Source: NORP259 sp041398705 (GTDB taxonomy: Bacteria; Planctomycetota; UBA1135; GCA-002686595). From it: a stretch of 64,000 nt of DNA. This document shows positions 52,183 to 61,065 of this stretch, piece by piece. Each line of letters starts with the position of its first letter. Within the stretch, counting starts at the first letter, position 1. Both the position numbers and the translations under genes were made by a program. The notes below the pieces were generated by a model, which saw nothing but the letters and a program-made list of their open reading frames with translations, had not been told where the DNA came from and did not search any database. Where the stretch lies: NCBI GenBank assembly GCA_041398705.1, contig JAWKUI010000008.1, forward strand, positions 62,001-126,000, read 5' to 3'.

Positions 52183-53410
52183 CTACTTGCTAGCTTCTGG
52201 AGTGAGGATCTTTCCCAGCCGGTTACCTTCCGCCTGGAAGAACCAGCGCTTTTCGGGGATCCCGACGATCAGATTGTTCTCCAAGATGTTGCCTGACATC
52301 GGGGAGAGGAAATCCAGAGCGGCTCGCCGGGCTCCACCCGAAATGGTGTTGCACCTGACTAGGTTACCGGTGTTGACCCAGTCGTGGTCGAAGTGCTTTA
52401 CGAAAGAGATCGGGGAATCGCAATCCACGACTACATTGCCCTCGACAACGGAATCAAATGCGTCGTTCAGGGCGATGCCAACACCGCTGGAGTGGATTTC
52501 ATTGTTCCGAACCTGACCGCTGGAGAAATGGTCCAATTCAATGGCTTGGCTGTCCGCATTTGCGAAGTAGCAGCCCTCGACAAGGACCTCATTCATCCCA
52601 TAGGCAGCGAATCCGCGACCTTTCAGGTTTTCGATGCGGCAGTTTTCCACGGTGAGGCCAGTGGACTTGGGTCGCTCGCCAATCTTGTAGATTCCGACGG
52701 CGATGATCCCTGAGTAGGTCGTGTGGCCATGGACATCTCCTCGGTTGCCGCCATCCAGGCAAAGCCCGCGGATGGAGACGTTGTCCGATTCCATGATCCG
52801 AAAAAAGTTCACCTGGTCGATCACCAGCGATCCAGCCGGAATGGATTTTACGTGCCCCATGAATCGCACAGGTTGGGCCAGTTCGACATGATCAGCAGCT
52901 ACGGCGGACACCATGAACTCAAGGATCCGATCACCCTTCTTGTTCTCCGGGTAGATCTGGTACCGCCAGCCCGCGTGCATGGACGCAGCTCTATCCAAGA
53001 ACATCTGGGTGTCCCCTTGATGAAGTTCCTTGGTCAGCGCAGGGGTAGGGTCGGGTTCGGGTGCGAATCTAAATTGAGCTCCCCGTGTGCCCACGATTGC
53101 AATGTCCTTGCAGCGAATCAGCTCGATGGGTCTGTGTAGTACGTACTCACCGGGCAGGATTCTCACGACACCCCCCTTGTGCGTTCAGGCCTCGAATCTT
53201 CTCGTTTAGGTGCTCCTCGCCCTGCCAGGGTTCGAAGACCACCTTCGACTGCCCCTTGCCTTCAATGATGACTCCGCCCATCAACTGTTGAGTAGGCGCG
53301 TCCTGGCTGCAAGTGGTCAAGAGCAAGGTGGCAAAGAGAATTCGAGCATTGCTGGCTACATGGGGTGAGGGCCGACGGGAGTATAGCAGAGGCCATAACC
53401 AGCCCTTGCG
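52183..53410 (-). CDS. Right-handed beta-helix lipoprotein, N-terminus split off by a frameshift
   Basis: The 327-codon frame from GTG 53166 to stop 52183 is a parallel beta-helix with an early LPGEYVLHRPIELIRCKDIA start, like pectin-lyase-fold proteins. It starts abruptly. Upstream, in another frame, lies the missing N-terminus: a hydrophobic LFATLLLTTC lipobox, then GGVIIEGKGQSKVVFEPW and LNEKIRGLNAQGG. Removing one C from the six-C run at 53171-53176 joins them (NAQGGVVRILPGEY). That frame opens after TAA at 53411-53413; its start codon is unclear. It converges on the CotH gene with 3 bases between them. Lipid-anchored, secreted. Confidence 0.72.
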
Positions 53411-53537
53411 TTAGCGCGAACCGCCAGGAATCAATTCGAGACGGCTTCCCACGACGCGGGGATTTCCGGTTGCCGCGCAAGGTGGAGGGACGCCGCCATC
53501 GATAACGCCGCCAGTACGTCAGTGCATCCCCCTCCCC

Positions 53538-54593
53538 ATGAACAAATCTCAAATCGCAATTCACTTTCTGATTGCGCCTTCCTTGGCGCTGCTCGCCTCG
53601 TGCGTCGTCAAAGGCCCGCTGGTGCCTTCCCAGGCCCAGGTGGGCTCGGAAGTCGAGATCGCTGCGAGCCAAACCGTTGAGCTGGGTCAGCTCCTGCGCG
53701 TCGAGCAGGACGAAAACGGCAAGGTCCTGCTGATCCCGGTGGAGCTGCCCGCCCACGGACCCGAGGATGGCGACGAAGCCGAATCCGTGCTGCTGCTGCT
53801 GCTGCCGGAAATCAGCGACAACGAGCCCGCCCCGCCGGAGCCTGCGCCCGCGCCGGTCGCGAAAGAGACCGAGGTGGTCGCGGAAGTACCCCACGGCAGC
53901 CACAACTCCCACGGCACCCACGCCGCCCCCGCGCATAAGCCGGACGGGCATTGGAGCTACGACAATTGCGAAGCGTGGGGCAGCCTCGATCCGGCCTTTG
54001 GTGCGGCGGACAGCGGCACCCGCCAATCGCCGATCGACCTGAGCGAGGCGATCCCCGCCAGCCTGAAAGGCATCCAGATCTCCTACACCCCCTTCGATCT
54101 GCGCGTCAAGAACAACGGCCACAGTCTGGTGGTGCAGGTGCCCGAGGGGCACTTCGCCGATATGGGCGGCCGCGTGTGCGAGCTGAAGAACGTGCACTTC
54201 CACACCCCGAGCGAGCATGCCGTAGACGGCAAACGTTTTGCCATGGAAGTGCACTTCGTTCACATGGACGAAGACGAGCAGCTCTATGTCCTGGGCGTCA
54301 TGGTGGAGGCCGGCAATGGCAATCGGGCGTTCCAGCGGGTGTTGGAGGAGGCCGCGCATCCTTCGGAACATGCGACTCCGCTCGACATCATGGGGTTGAT
54401 CCCGAGTTCCAAGCAGAGCTACCGGTACATGGGGTCCTTGACCACCCCGCCTTGCACCGAGAATGTTCATTGGTTCGTCTTGAACCAACCGATCGAGTTC
54501 TCCGCCAACCAGATCCGCGAGTTCCAGAGCTACTTCCCGATGAATGCCCGCCCGCTGCAACCCCGCAACGAGCGCTGGATCCTTTCGCGTTGA
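53538..54593 (+). CDS. Alpha-class carbonic anhydrase lipoprotein with His-rich linker
   Basis: A 351-residue lipoprotein (lipobox LASC, Cys22) that hydrates CO2 in the envelope. After a ~95-residue spacer comes a His-rich linker (HGSHNSHGTHAAPAHK, 119-134), then an alpha-carbonic anhydrase domain from about 138 to the end. It has QSPIDL, zinc ligands His220, His222 (NVHFHTPSEH) and His239 (MEVHFVH), proton-shuttle His195 (NNGHSLVV), and TTPPCTENVHW with a cysteine that should pair with Cys144. The active site looks complete. The His-rich linker may load zinc. It has its own promoter; a bidirectional terminator follows. Confidence 0.93.
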   Translation: MNKSQIAIHFLIAPSLALLASCVVKGPLVPSQAQVGSEVEIAASQTVELGQLLRVEQDENGKVLLIPVELPAHGPEDGDEAESVLLLLLPEISDNEPAPPEPAPAPVAKETEVVAEVPHGSHNSHGTHAAPAHKPDGHWSYDNCEAWGSLDPAFGAADSGTRQSPIDLSEAIPASLKGIQISYTPFDLRVKNNGHSLVVQVPEGHFADMGGRVCELKNVHFHTPSEHAVDGKRFAMEVHFVHMDEDEQLYVLGVMVEAGNGNRAFQRVLEEAAHPSEHATPLDIMGLIPSSKQSYRYMGSLTTPPCTENVHWFVLNQPIEFSANQIREFQSYFPMNARPLQPRNERWILSR

Positions 54594-54614
54594 GCACTCG
54601 GAGGAATCCAAAAC

Positions 54615-54650
54615 GAACGCGGCCGGACCCCCAGGGGCCCGGCCGCGTTC
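54615..54650. terminator. Bidirectional terminator between carbonic anhydrase and fadE
   Basis: GAACGCGGCCGG (54615-54626) pairs with CCGGCCGCGTTC (54639-54650), a 12-bp stem, between converging genes. Confidence 0.85.
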
Positions 54651-54674
54651 ATTATCCGGCGCACTGGCCGGCGT

Positions 54675-57134
54675 TCAGCCCGCCTTGGACTCCGCCGCCG
54701 CGTGCGCCGGCCGCACCGCGCTGGCCTTGTATTCCTCCAAGGTGAAGCTGTCCACCTGGATGCGGTCCTCGCGGGCCGCTTCGGCTTCCTGCAAGAGTTG
54801 CCATTCCGCGGCGCTGATGACGTTCTTCTGCATGCCCTGTTCGCCGATCTCGAGGGCATCGCCGCGCGGCAACAGGCCCTTGCGGATGCCCGCCTTGAGC
54901 TTCGCGACCACTGCATCGGCCTCGTGGCACAACCCAAACGCACGCTCGAGCTCGGGCAGCGGGTGCCCGGGCATGTCCGCGTGGAAGATCACCGGGGTGA
55001 CCCGATCGCGCAGCTCGCCGGGCACCTGCAGGGCATGGGCCACAGCCATGGTGTCGCTGTCCTTCGGCCCCGAGCCGATCGCGTTGAAGCGCGACCAGAT
55101 GGCGACGGGACCGCGGAAGAACCAACCGAGCATCGGCGCATCGAAGTTGCGGAAGATGCCGTCGAGGCCCTCCTGGATGCGAGCGAGGGTGTAGTCCATC
55201 GACCAGTGCAGGAAGGGCAGATCCTCCTTGCGGCGGCCTTCGGTGTCGAAGCGCTTCAGCACCGCGTTGCCCAGGTACATCCACGAGAATACGTCGGCGA
55301 AGCGACCGGTCAGGGACTCCTTGCGCTTCAAGTTGCCGCCGTACAGGCCCATCGCGAGGTCCGCCATCGTGGCAAAGGTCGCGGAGGCCCAGGAGAGTTT
55401 GCGGTAGTAGCGGGCCGCCGGGCCGCTGACCGGACTGATGGCGAAATTGCCGCGCGACAGGCTGAGCAGCAGCGCCCGGCAGGTGTTGCGCACCACGTGT
55501 CCGATGTGTCCGGTGAACGCCTCGTCGAACGCGGGCACATCCCGCGCGGCAATGGCTCCCATCTCCTTGTAGGCAAACGGGTGGCAACGGATGGCGCCCT
55601 GGCCGAAGACCACGAGGGTCCGCGTCAGGATGTTCGCGCCTTCGACGGTGATGCCGATCGGTTGGCTCATGTAGGCGCTGGCCAACATGTTGCGCGGTCC
55701 GCGCGAAATGCCCGCGCCGCCGACCACGTCCATGGCATCGTTGACGCTGGCCCGCGACATCTCCGTGAAGTTGTACTTCGCGATGGCCGTCACCACGGCG
55801 GGTTTGGCGCCCTTGTCGATGGCGCCGAGGGTGTAGCGCCGCGCGGCTTCGAGGATGTACGCCCGGCCGCCGATGCGCGCCAGGGGTTCCGCGATGCCTT
55901 CGAACTTGCCGATCGGCAGCCCGAATTGCTTGCGGATCGCCGCATAGGCGCCCGCCACGCGCGCGGCCATTTGCGCGCCCGCTGTCGACGACGCCGGCAA
56001 CGAAATGCCGCGCCCCGCCGCCAGGGACTCCATCAACATGCGCCAACCGCGCCCGGCGCCGCCGCGGCCACCGATGATGGCATCGATCGGCACCACCACG
56101 TTTTCGCCGCGCGTGGGGCAGTTGAAGAAGGGCACGCCCATCGGGTCGTGGCGCCGGCCGAGGATCACTCCAGCCACGTTCGTCGGGATCAACGCGCACG
56201 TGATGCCCACGTTCTCGCCCTTGCCGAGGTGGTTGCCCGGATCGCGTAGTTTGAAAGCCAAGCCGAGCAAGGTCGAAACCGCCGCGAGGGTGATGTAACG
56301 CTTGTTCCAGTTCAGGCGGATCTTGAGCTCGCCGTTTTCGTCCTTGAAGACCTCGCCGTTCGCTTGGATGCCGCCAGCATCCGAGCCAGCGCCCGGCTCG
56401 GTCAGGGCGAAACACGGGATCTCGCGGCCGTCCGCCAGGCGCGGCAGGTAGTAGCTCTTCTGCTCATCGGTGCCGTAGTGCAGGAGCAATTCCGCCGGGC
56501 CCAACGAGTTCGGCACCATCACCGTGATGCCGAGGGTGCCGCAGTGGCTCGAGAGTTTCGCCACCACCGCGCTGTTGGCCGAAGCCGACAGACCCAGACC
56601 CCCGTACTGGCGCGGGATGATCATGCCGAAGAACTTTTCCTTCTTCAGGTACTCCCACACCTCGGCCGGCAGGTCGCGCTCCTGGTTCACGCGCCAGTCG
56701 TCGGTCATGCGGCACACGGTCGACGCGGGACCGTCGAGGAACGCTTGTTCGGCTTCGTTCAGCGCCGGATAGGCTTCACCCAGCAGGCGCTCCCAATCCG
56801 GTTTGCCCGAAAACAGCTCGGCATCGGCCCACACCGTGCCCGCTTCGAGGGCTTCCCGCTCGGTTTGCGAGATCTCAGGCATGAACTTCATCTTCACCAT
56901 CATCTTCAGCGCGGGTCCGGTGAAGACCGCCTGGCGCGTGGCGGGGATGGCGAGCAGGGCGAGCACGGTTCCCAGGACGGCCAGGAAGATCCAGCCGAAG
57001 CCGAGGCCGTAGGCCGCCACGAAGACCAGGGCGGCGAAGGCCAGGTAAGGGGCGGCGAAGAAGCCGAGCACGAGGAACGCGACGAGGAGCAGGGGGAACC
57101 CGATCCAGGGTGCGCTGAGAAGGAATCCGCTCAT
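54675..57134 (-). CDS. fadE: Long-chain acyl-CoA dehydrogenase, FadE-type
   Basis: An 819-residue membrane-anchored flavoenzyme, close to E. coli FadE (814). N-terminal hydrophobic helices (PLLLVAFLVLGFFAAPYLAF and GWIFLAVLGTVLALLAIP) precede the acyl-CoA dehydrogenase body. Motifs include MIIPRQYGGLGLSASANS, CFALTEPGAGSDAGG (flavin/substrate loop), NKRYITLAAVSTLLGLAF, and the FadE-specific C-terminal region (PLPELERAFGLCHEADAVV). It makes trans-2-enoyl-CoA and passes electrons to electron-transfer flavoprotein. It is divergent from fadI-fadJ over 362 bases, so the beta-oxidation genes are linked and probably co-regulated. Confidence 0.93.
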   Translation of the reverse strand: MSGFLLSAPWIGFPLLLVAFLVLGFFAAPYLAFAALVFVAAYGLGFGWIFLAVLGTVLALLAIPATRQAVFTGPALKMMVKMKFMPEISQTEREALEAGTVWADAELFSGKPDWERLLGEAYPALNEAEQAFLDGPASTVCRMTDDWRVNQERDLPAEVWEYLKKEKFFGMIIPRQYGGLGLSASANSAVVAKLSSHCGTLGITVMVPNSLGPAELLLHYGTDEQKSYYLPRLADGREIPCFALTEPGAGSDAGGIQANGEVFKDENGELKIRLNWNKRYITLAAVSTLLGLAFKLRDPGNHLGKGENVGITCALIPTNVAGVILGRRHDPMGVPFFNCPTRGENVVVPIDAIIGGRGGAGRGWRMLMESLAAGRGISLPASSTAGAQMAARVAGAYAAIRKQFGLPIGKFEGIAEPLARIGGRAYILEAARRYTLGAIDKGAKPAVVTAIAKYNFTEMSRASVNDAMDVVGGAGISRGPRNMLASAYMSQPIGITVEGANILTRTLVVFGQGAIRCHPFAYKEMGAIAARDVPAFDEAFTGHIGHVVRNTCRALLLSLSRGNFAISPVSGPAARYYRKLSWASATFATMADLAMGLYGGNLKRKESLTGRFADVFSWMYLGNAVLKRFDTEGRRKEDLPFLHWSMDYTLARIQEGLDGIFRNFDAPMLGWFFRGPVAIWSRFNAIGSGPKDSDTMAVAHALQVPGELRDRVTPVIFHADMPGHPLPELERAFGLCHEADAVVAKLKAGIRKGLLPRGDALEIGEQGMQKNVISAAEWQLLQEAEAAREDRIQVDSFTLEEYKASAVRPAHAAAESKAG

Positions 57135-57496
57135 GGGAAGGTGGGGGTCAGGTCCGGCCGGACGAGGGCCGGGAGGAAAATTCTTCCGGCATCATCGACC
57201 GAATTGCGGAATGCAAAAAGGAAATCGCAAATGAACGCGGCAATTGCACACGCTTCGCGGGGTTTCCCTATCGAATACGGGAGAGCGGGGAGCAAGGGAA
57301 GGACTTCGACACTTCCGTCAGTCCACCGGCGTGCGAGTTCGCTTTTCCACAGTCCGCAACCCGCGTTGCTTCATAGCCTTCGCAGCGTCAAGATCTGCAG
57401 AGCGCGCGCCGAAAGGCTCGCAAGCGATGGGGGCCTGACTCGCGCGCACCGGTGACCCCTTCCGGCAGTGCGTTCCCGCCCCCGCCGAGGTACCCC
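57135..57496. promoter_or_regulatory. Divergent control region of fadE and fadI-fadJ
   Basis: A 362-base gap with an AT-richer core around 57175-57250 (runs such as GCAAAAAGGAAATCGCAAATG), against a GC-rich surrounding. It contains a small palindrome GCAATTGC near 57239-57246. No ORF is convincing. Promoters for both operons and a fatty-acid-responsive operator are expected here, but I recognise no FadR-type consensus. A poor leader precedes fadI (TACCCC, no Shine-Dalgarno). Confidence 0.5.
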
Positions 57497-58804
57497 ATGA
57501 TTCAACTCAACGATGCCCCGCCGATCGTCCTGGCCGCGGGCTTGCGCACCCCCTGGGCCCGCGCCGGCGGCGCGATGCAGCGGGAGGACGCCGGACACCT
57601 GGGTGCCCGCATCGCCCGCGAAGTGCTCGACCGGGCCGCGATCGACCCCAAATACCTGCAGGAGGTCATCGCGGGCTGCGTGGGGCCGCCCCACGACCAG
57701 GCCAACGTGGCCCGGGTCATCGCCATCCGCGCCGGGGTGCCACAGCACGTGCCCGCCAAAACCGTCGCGCGCAACTGCGCCAGCGGCATGGAGGCGGTCA
57801 CCAGCGCCGTCACCCAGATCGTCGCCGGCGATGGGGACCTGTTCCTGGCGATGGGGGTGGAGGTCATGAGCCGCTACCCGCTGATCTTCGGCGACAAGAT
57901 GACGGCGCTCTTCGCCAAACTCATGTCGGCCAAGACCCTCGGCCAGCGCCTCGGCATCCTCGCCTCCTTCCGGCCTTCCTTCCTCAAGCCGCGCGTGGCG
58001 TTGATGGAAGGCCTGACCGATCCGACGTGCGGGCTCTTGATGGGGCAGACCGCCGAACTGATCGCGCGCGACTTCGGCGTCACCCGCGAAGACGCCGACC
58101 GCTACGCGAACGAAAGCCACCGCCGCGCGCGTATTGCCCGGGATTCGGGGCGCCTGGCGCGCGAGATCCTGCCCCTCGCCCCGCAGGGCGGCAAGGGCAT
58201 GCTCGAACACGACGATTCGATCCGCGACAACCAGAGCGTCGAAGCGTTGGCGAAGATGCGGCCGTACTTCGAAAAGCCCGACGGCATTGTGACCGTGGCC
58301 AATGCCTGCGGCATCACCGATGGCGCCGCGGCGCTGATCGTGACAACCCTCGATCGTGCCAAGGCTCTGGGCCTGAAGCCCCTCGCCCGCGTGCGCAGCT
58401 TCGCCTGGGCCGGCCTACCGCCGAACCGCATGGGCCTCGGGCCGGTGTACGCGAGCGCCAAGGCCCTGCGCGCCGCTGGCTGCCGTCTGTCCGACATCGG
58501 CGTGATCGAACTCAACGAAGCGTTCGCCGCGCAAGTACTCGCCTGCAAACGCGCCTTCGAAAGCCGCGAATTCGCCCGCGAACACCTGGGCATGGACGAG
58601 GCGGTCGGCGAGCTCGACCTGTCCCGCACCAACATCAACGGCGGCGCGATCGCCATCGGCCACCCGGTCGGCGCGACCGGCGCGCGCCTCCTGCTCACCG
58701 CCGCCCACGAACTCGAGGTCGGCGACCACGAACTGGCCCTGGCCACCCTGTGCATCGGCGGGGGCCAAGGCGGAGCGGTGATTCTCGAAAGGATGGCTTC
58801 GTGA
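57497..58804 (+). CDS. fadI: 3-ketoacyl-CoA thiolase, FadI-type
   Basis: A 435-residue thiolase starting at ATG 57497. The acylated cysteine is Cys94 in RNCASGMEAV. The NEAFA loop, INGGAIAIGHPVGATGARLL and the second catalytic cysteine in CIGGGQGGA are all present. Length matches FadI (436) better than FadA (387). It cleaves 3-ketoacyl-CoA with CoA in the last step of beta-oxidation. Its stop overlaps the fadJ start by one base (TGATGG), so the two subunits of the beta-oxidation complex are co-translated. Confidence 0.93.
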   Translation: MIQLNDAPPIVLAAGLRTPWARAGGAMQREDAGHLGARIAREVLDRAAIDPKYLQEVIAGCVGPPHDQANVARVIAIRAGVPQHVPAKTVARNCASGMEAVTSAVTQIVAGDGDLFLAMGVEVMSRYPLIFGDKMTALFAKLMSAKTLGQRLGILASFRPSFLKPRVALMEGLTDPTCGLLMGQTAELIARDFGVTREDADRYANESHRRARIARDSGRLAREILPLAPQGGKGMLEHDDSIRDNQSVEALAKMRPYFEKPDGIVTVANACGITDGAAALIVTTLDRAKALGLKPLARVRSFAWAGLPPNRMGLGPVYASAKALRAAGCRLSDIGVIELNEAFAAQVLACKRAFESREFAREHLGMDEAVGELDLSRTNINGGAIAIGHPVGATGARLLLTAAHELEVGDHELALATLCIGGGQGGAVILERMAS

Positions 58805-60987
58805 TGGATACGGTTTCTCTGCCCATGCCGGCTGACGCGCCGCCCCCGGGATCCTGCATCCGCATCGAACGCCCCGAACCGGCGCTAGCCGTGGTCGTGT
58901 TCGATCCGCCGCACCGCAGTTTCCCCGTATTCGACGCGCCGCTCGTGCGCGACCTCAAGGCCGCGGTCGATCAACTCGCCGCCGATCCCTCGATCCGCGG
59001 CGTGGTGTTCACGGGCCGCAAGCCCGATCAATACCTCGCCGGCGCGGACATCGAAGGCATCGGCTCGATCAGCGATCCCGAGGTCTTCCGCAAGGTCTGC
59101 CTCGAGCTGCACGCGATCTTCGATGCGATCGAAAAGCTGCCTGCCCGCACCGTGGCCGCCGTCGGTGGCCCCGTGCCCGGCGGTGCCCTCGAGATCTCGC
59201 TCGCTTGCGACCGCATCGTGGCCAGCGATGCGCCCTCCACGCGCCTCGGCCTGCCCGAAACCCAACTCGGCATCATCCCCGGATGGGGGGGCAGCCACCG
59301 CTTGCCGCGCCGCGTGGGCATCCCCACCGCCCTCGACGCGATCCTGACCGGGCGCCTGTTCGATGCGCGCAAGGCGCAGAAGCTCGGCATCATCGACCGC
59401 ACCACCAAACCCGAGTACCTGCTGCGCATCGCGAGCGACGTGGCGATGGCCCGCATTCCCTGTCCGCGCAAGACCCGCGGCTGGAAGGGGTTGCTCGTCG
59501 ATCGCAACCCCCTCGCCAAGTGGATCATCGGCCGCACCGCGCGCAAGGCGGTGATGTCGAAGACCCGCGGCAAGTACCCCGCGCCGCTCGAGGCGATCCG
59601 CCTCGTGCTCGGCTCGACCACGGCGTCGCGTGGCAGTTGGGCCCGGCGCGAAGCCGATGCGGTCGCCAAACTCGGCGTGACCCCGGTGTGCAAAGCGCTC
59701 GTATCGATCTTCTTCGCCAACGAAGGCGCGAAGGCCTTGGGCAAATCGGAAGACGGGCGCAAACTGCCGCCGATCGAACGCGCGGCCGTGGTCGGGGCGG
59801 GCATCATGGGCGGGGGCATCGCCAGCGTGCTCGCGCAGAAGTCCGTGGATGTGCGCCTGGCGGACCTTTCGCCGGCCGCCCTCGCCAAAGCCCAGGCGGA
59901 ACACGAGAAGGAACTCAGCACCAAGGTCAAGCGCCGCCGCATGACCTCGGCCCAGCGCGATGCCGCGCTCGACCACTTCCAGACCGTGCCTGGCACGGTC
60001 GGCATGGGGCGCCGCGACTTCGCCATCGAAGCCGTCGCCGAGGTGCTCGAAGTCAAGCGCAAGGTGCTCGGCGCCCTCGCCAGCACCATGCCCGACGACG
60101 CGATCCTCGCCACCAACACCTCGTCGCTCTCGGTGGACGCGATCGCCAACTCCCTGCCAAACCCAGAGCGGGTCATCGGCATGCACTTCTTCAACCCAGT
60201 GCCCAAGATGCCGCTGGTGGAGATCATCCGCGGCTCGCGCACCTCCGACGACGTGGTCACGCGCACCGCGGCCCTGGCCCTGCGCCTCGGCAAGACCCCC
60301 GTGATCTGCAAGGATGTGCGCGGCTTCCTCGTCAACCGCCTCTTCGGCCCCTACCTGGACGAAGCTGTGCGCCTGTTCCTGGGCGGCGTCGAACCGGCGC
60401 GCCTGGACCGCGTGATGCTCGACTTCGGCATGCCCATGGGCCCGCTGGCCCTGCTCGACGAAGTCGGTATCGACATCGCCCACCACACCGCGACTTCGCT
60501 GCACGAAGGCTACGGCGAGCGCATGACCCCCGCGCCGGGCCTCGACTCCTTTGTCGAATCCCAGCGCCTGGGAAAGAAGACCGGCAAGGGCTTCTACGTG
60601 CACAAGGCCGGCCAAAAACCCGAACTCGCCGAAGACCTCGGCGAATTCCAGAAAGGCTCGGGCCTGGCCGCCCTGTCCGACGCCGAGCTGGTCGACCGCA
60701 TGGTGCTCGCCATGTTCAACGAAGCCTGCCTCGAACTCGGGGAGGGCGTCGTCGAGGATCCCACCTCGATCGACCTCGCCACCGTCTTCGGCATGGGCTT
60801 CGCCCCGTTCTACGGCGGCCTCTTGCGCTACGGCGAACAGCGCGGCCTCGACTCCATCGTGCAACGCTTGCGCGAACTGGAGAAGGCCTCCGACATCCAG
60901 GGCCGCAACCCAGGCCGTTTCGCTCCCGCCCCCTCCCTGCGCGAAGCCGCTGCCTCCGGCCGCTTCGTGCGCGCGGGCAAGGGCTGA
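58804..60987 (+). CDS. fadJ: Multifunctional enoyl-CoA hydratase/3-hydroxyacyl-CoA dehydrogenase, FadJ-type
   Basis: A 727-residue protein starting at ATG 58804. The N-terminal hydratase/isomerase domain has catalytic Glu130 (GGALEISLACDR) and Glu152 (GLPETQLGIIPGWGG). The usual NG-x-ALGGG oxyanion loop is GGPVPGGALE here, slightly altered. The dehydrogenase part starts with the NAD motif VGAGIMGGGIAS (~330) and has catalytic His461 in GMHFFNPVPKMP. C-terminal domains follow to the end. It hydrates enoyl-CoA and oxidises 3-hydroxyacyl-CoA. Length is close to FadJ (714). An upstream frame to 58027 lies inside fadI and is rejected. Confidence 0.93.
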   Translation: MDTVSLPMPADAPPPGSCIRIERPEPALAVVVFDPPHRSFPVFDAPLVRDLKAAVDQLAADPSIRGVVFTGRKPDQYLAGADIEGIGSISDPEVFRKVCLELHAIFDAIEKLPARTVAAVGGPVPGGALEISLACDRIVASDAPSTRLGLPETQLGIIPGWGGSHRLPRRVGIPTALDAILTGRLFDARKAQKLGIIDRTTKPEYLLRIASDVAMARIPCPRKTRGWKGLLVDRNPLAKWIIGRTARKAVMSKTRGKYPAPLEAIRLVLGSTTASRGSWARREADAVAKLGVTPVCKALVSIFFANEGAKALGKSEDGRKLPPIERAAVVGAGIMGGGIASVLAQKSVDVRLADLSPAALAKAQAEHEKELSTKVKRRRMTSAQRDAALDHFQTVPGTVGMGRRDFAIEAVAEVLEVKRKVLGALASTMPDDAILATNTSSLSVDAIANSLPNPERVIGMHFFNPVPKMPLVEIIRGSRTSDDVVTRTAALALRLGKTPVICKDVRGFLVNRLFGPYLDEAVRLFLGGVEPARLDRVMLDFGMPMGPLALLDEVGIDIAHHTATSLHEGYGERMTPAPGLDSFVESQRLGKKTGKGFYVHKAGQKPELAEDLGEFQKGSGLAALSDAELVDRMVLAMFNEACLELGEGVVEDPTSIDLATVFGMGFAPFYGGLLRYGEQRGLDSIVQRLRELEKASDIQGRNPGRFAPAPSLREAAASGRFVRAGKG

Positions 60988-61010
60988 GCGCGGGGCCGGC
61001 GGAGCACGGA

Positions 61011-61050
61011 AACGGGCGCGGGGAGGTGCATCCACCTCCCCGCGCCCGTT
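61011..61050. terminator. Strong bidirectional terminator after fadJ
   Basis: An 18-bp perfect stem: AACGGGCGCGGGGAGGTG (61011-61028) with CACCTCCCCGCGCCCGTT (61033-61050), 4-base CATC loop. It lies between converging fadJ and the secreted-protein gene. Confidence 0.9.
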
Positions 61051-61065
61051 ATCTCATGGTCGAGA

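Noticed and set aside
58027..58803. Upstream extension of fadJ to 986 codons
   Set aside because: It is an out-of-frame reading of fadI with an Arg-rich translation; the FadJ family begins near ATG 58804.
54615..61050. Hairpins at 54615-54650 and 61011-61050 as further members of the giant palindrome family
   Set aside because: They are 12-18 bp stems between converging genes, with no GGAAT ends or TTC loop; they are ordinary bidirectional terminators.
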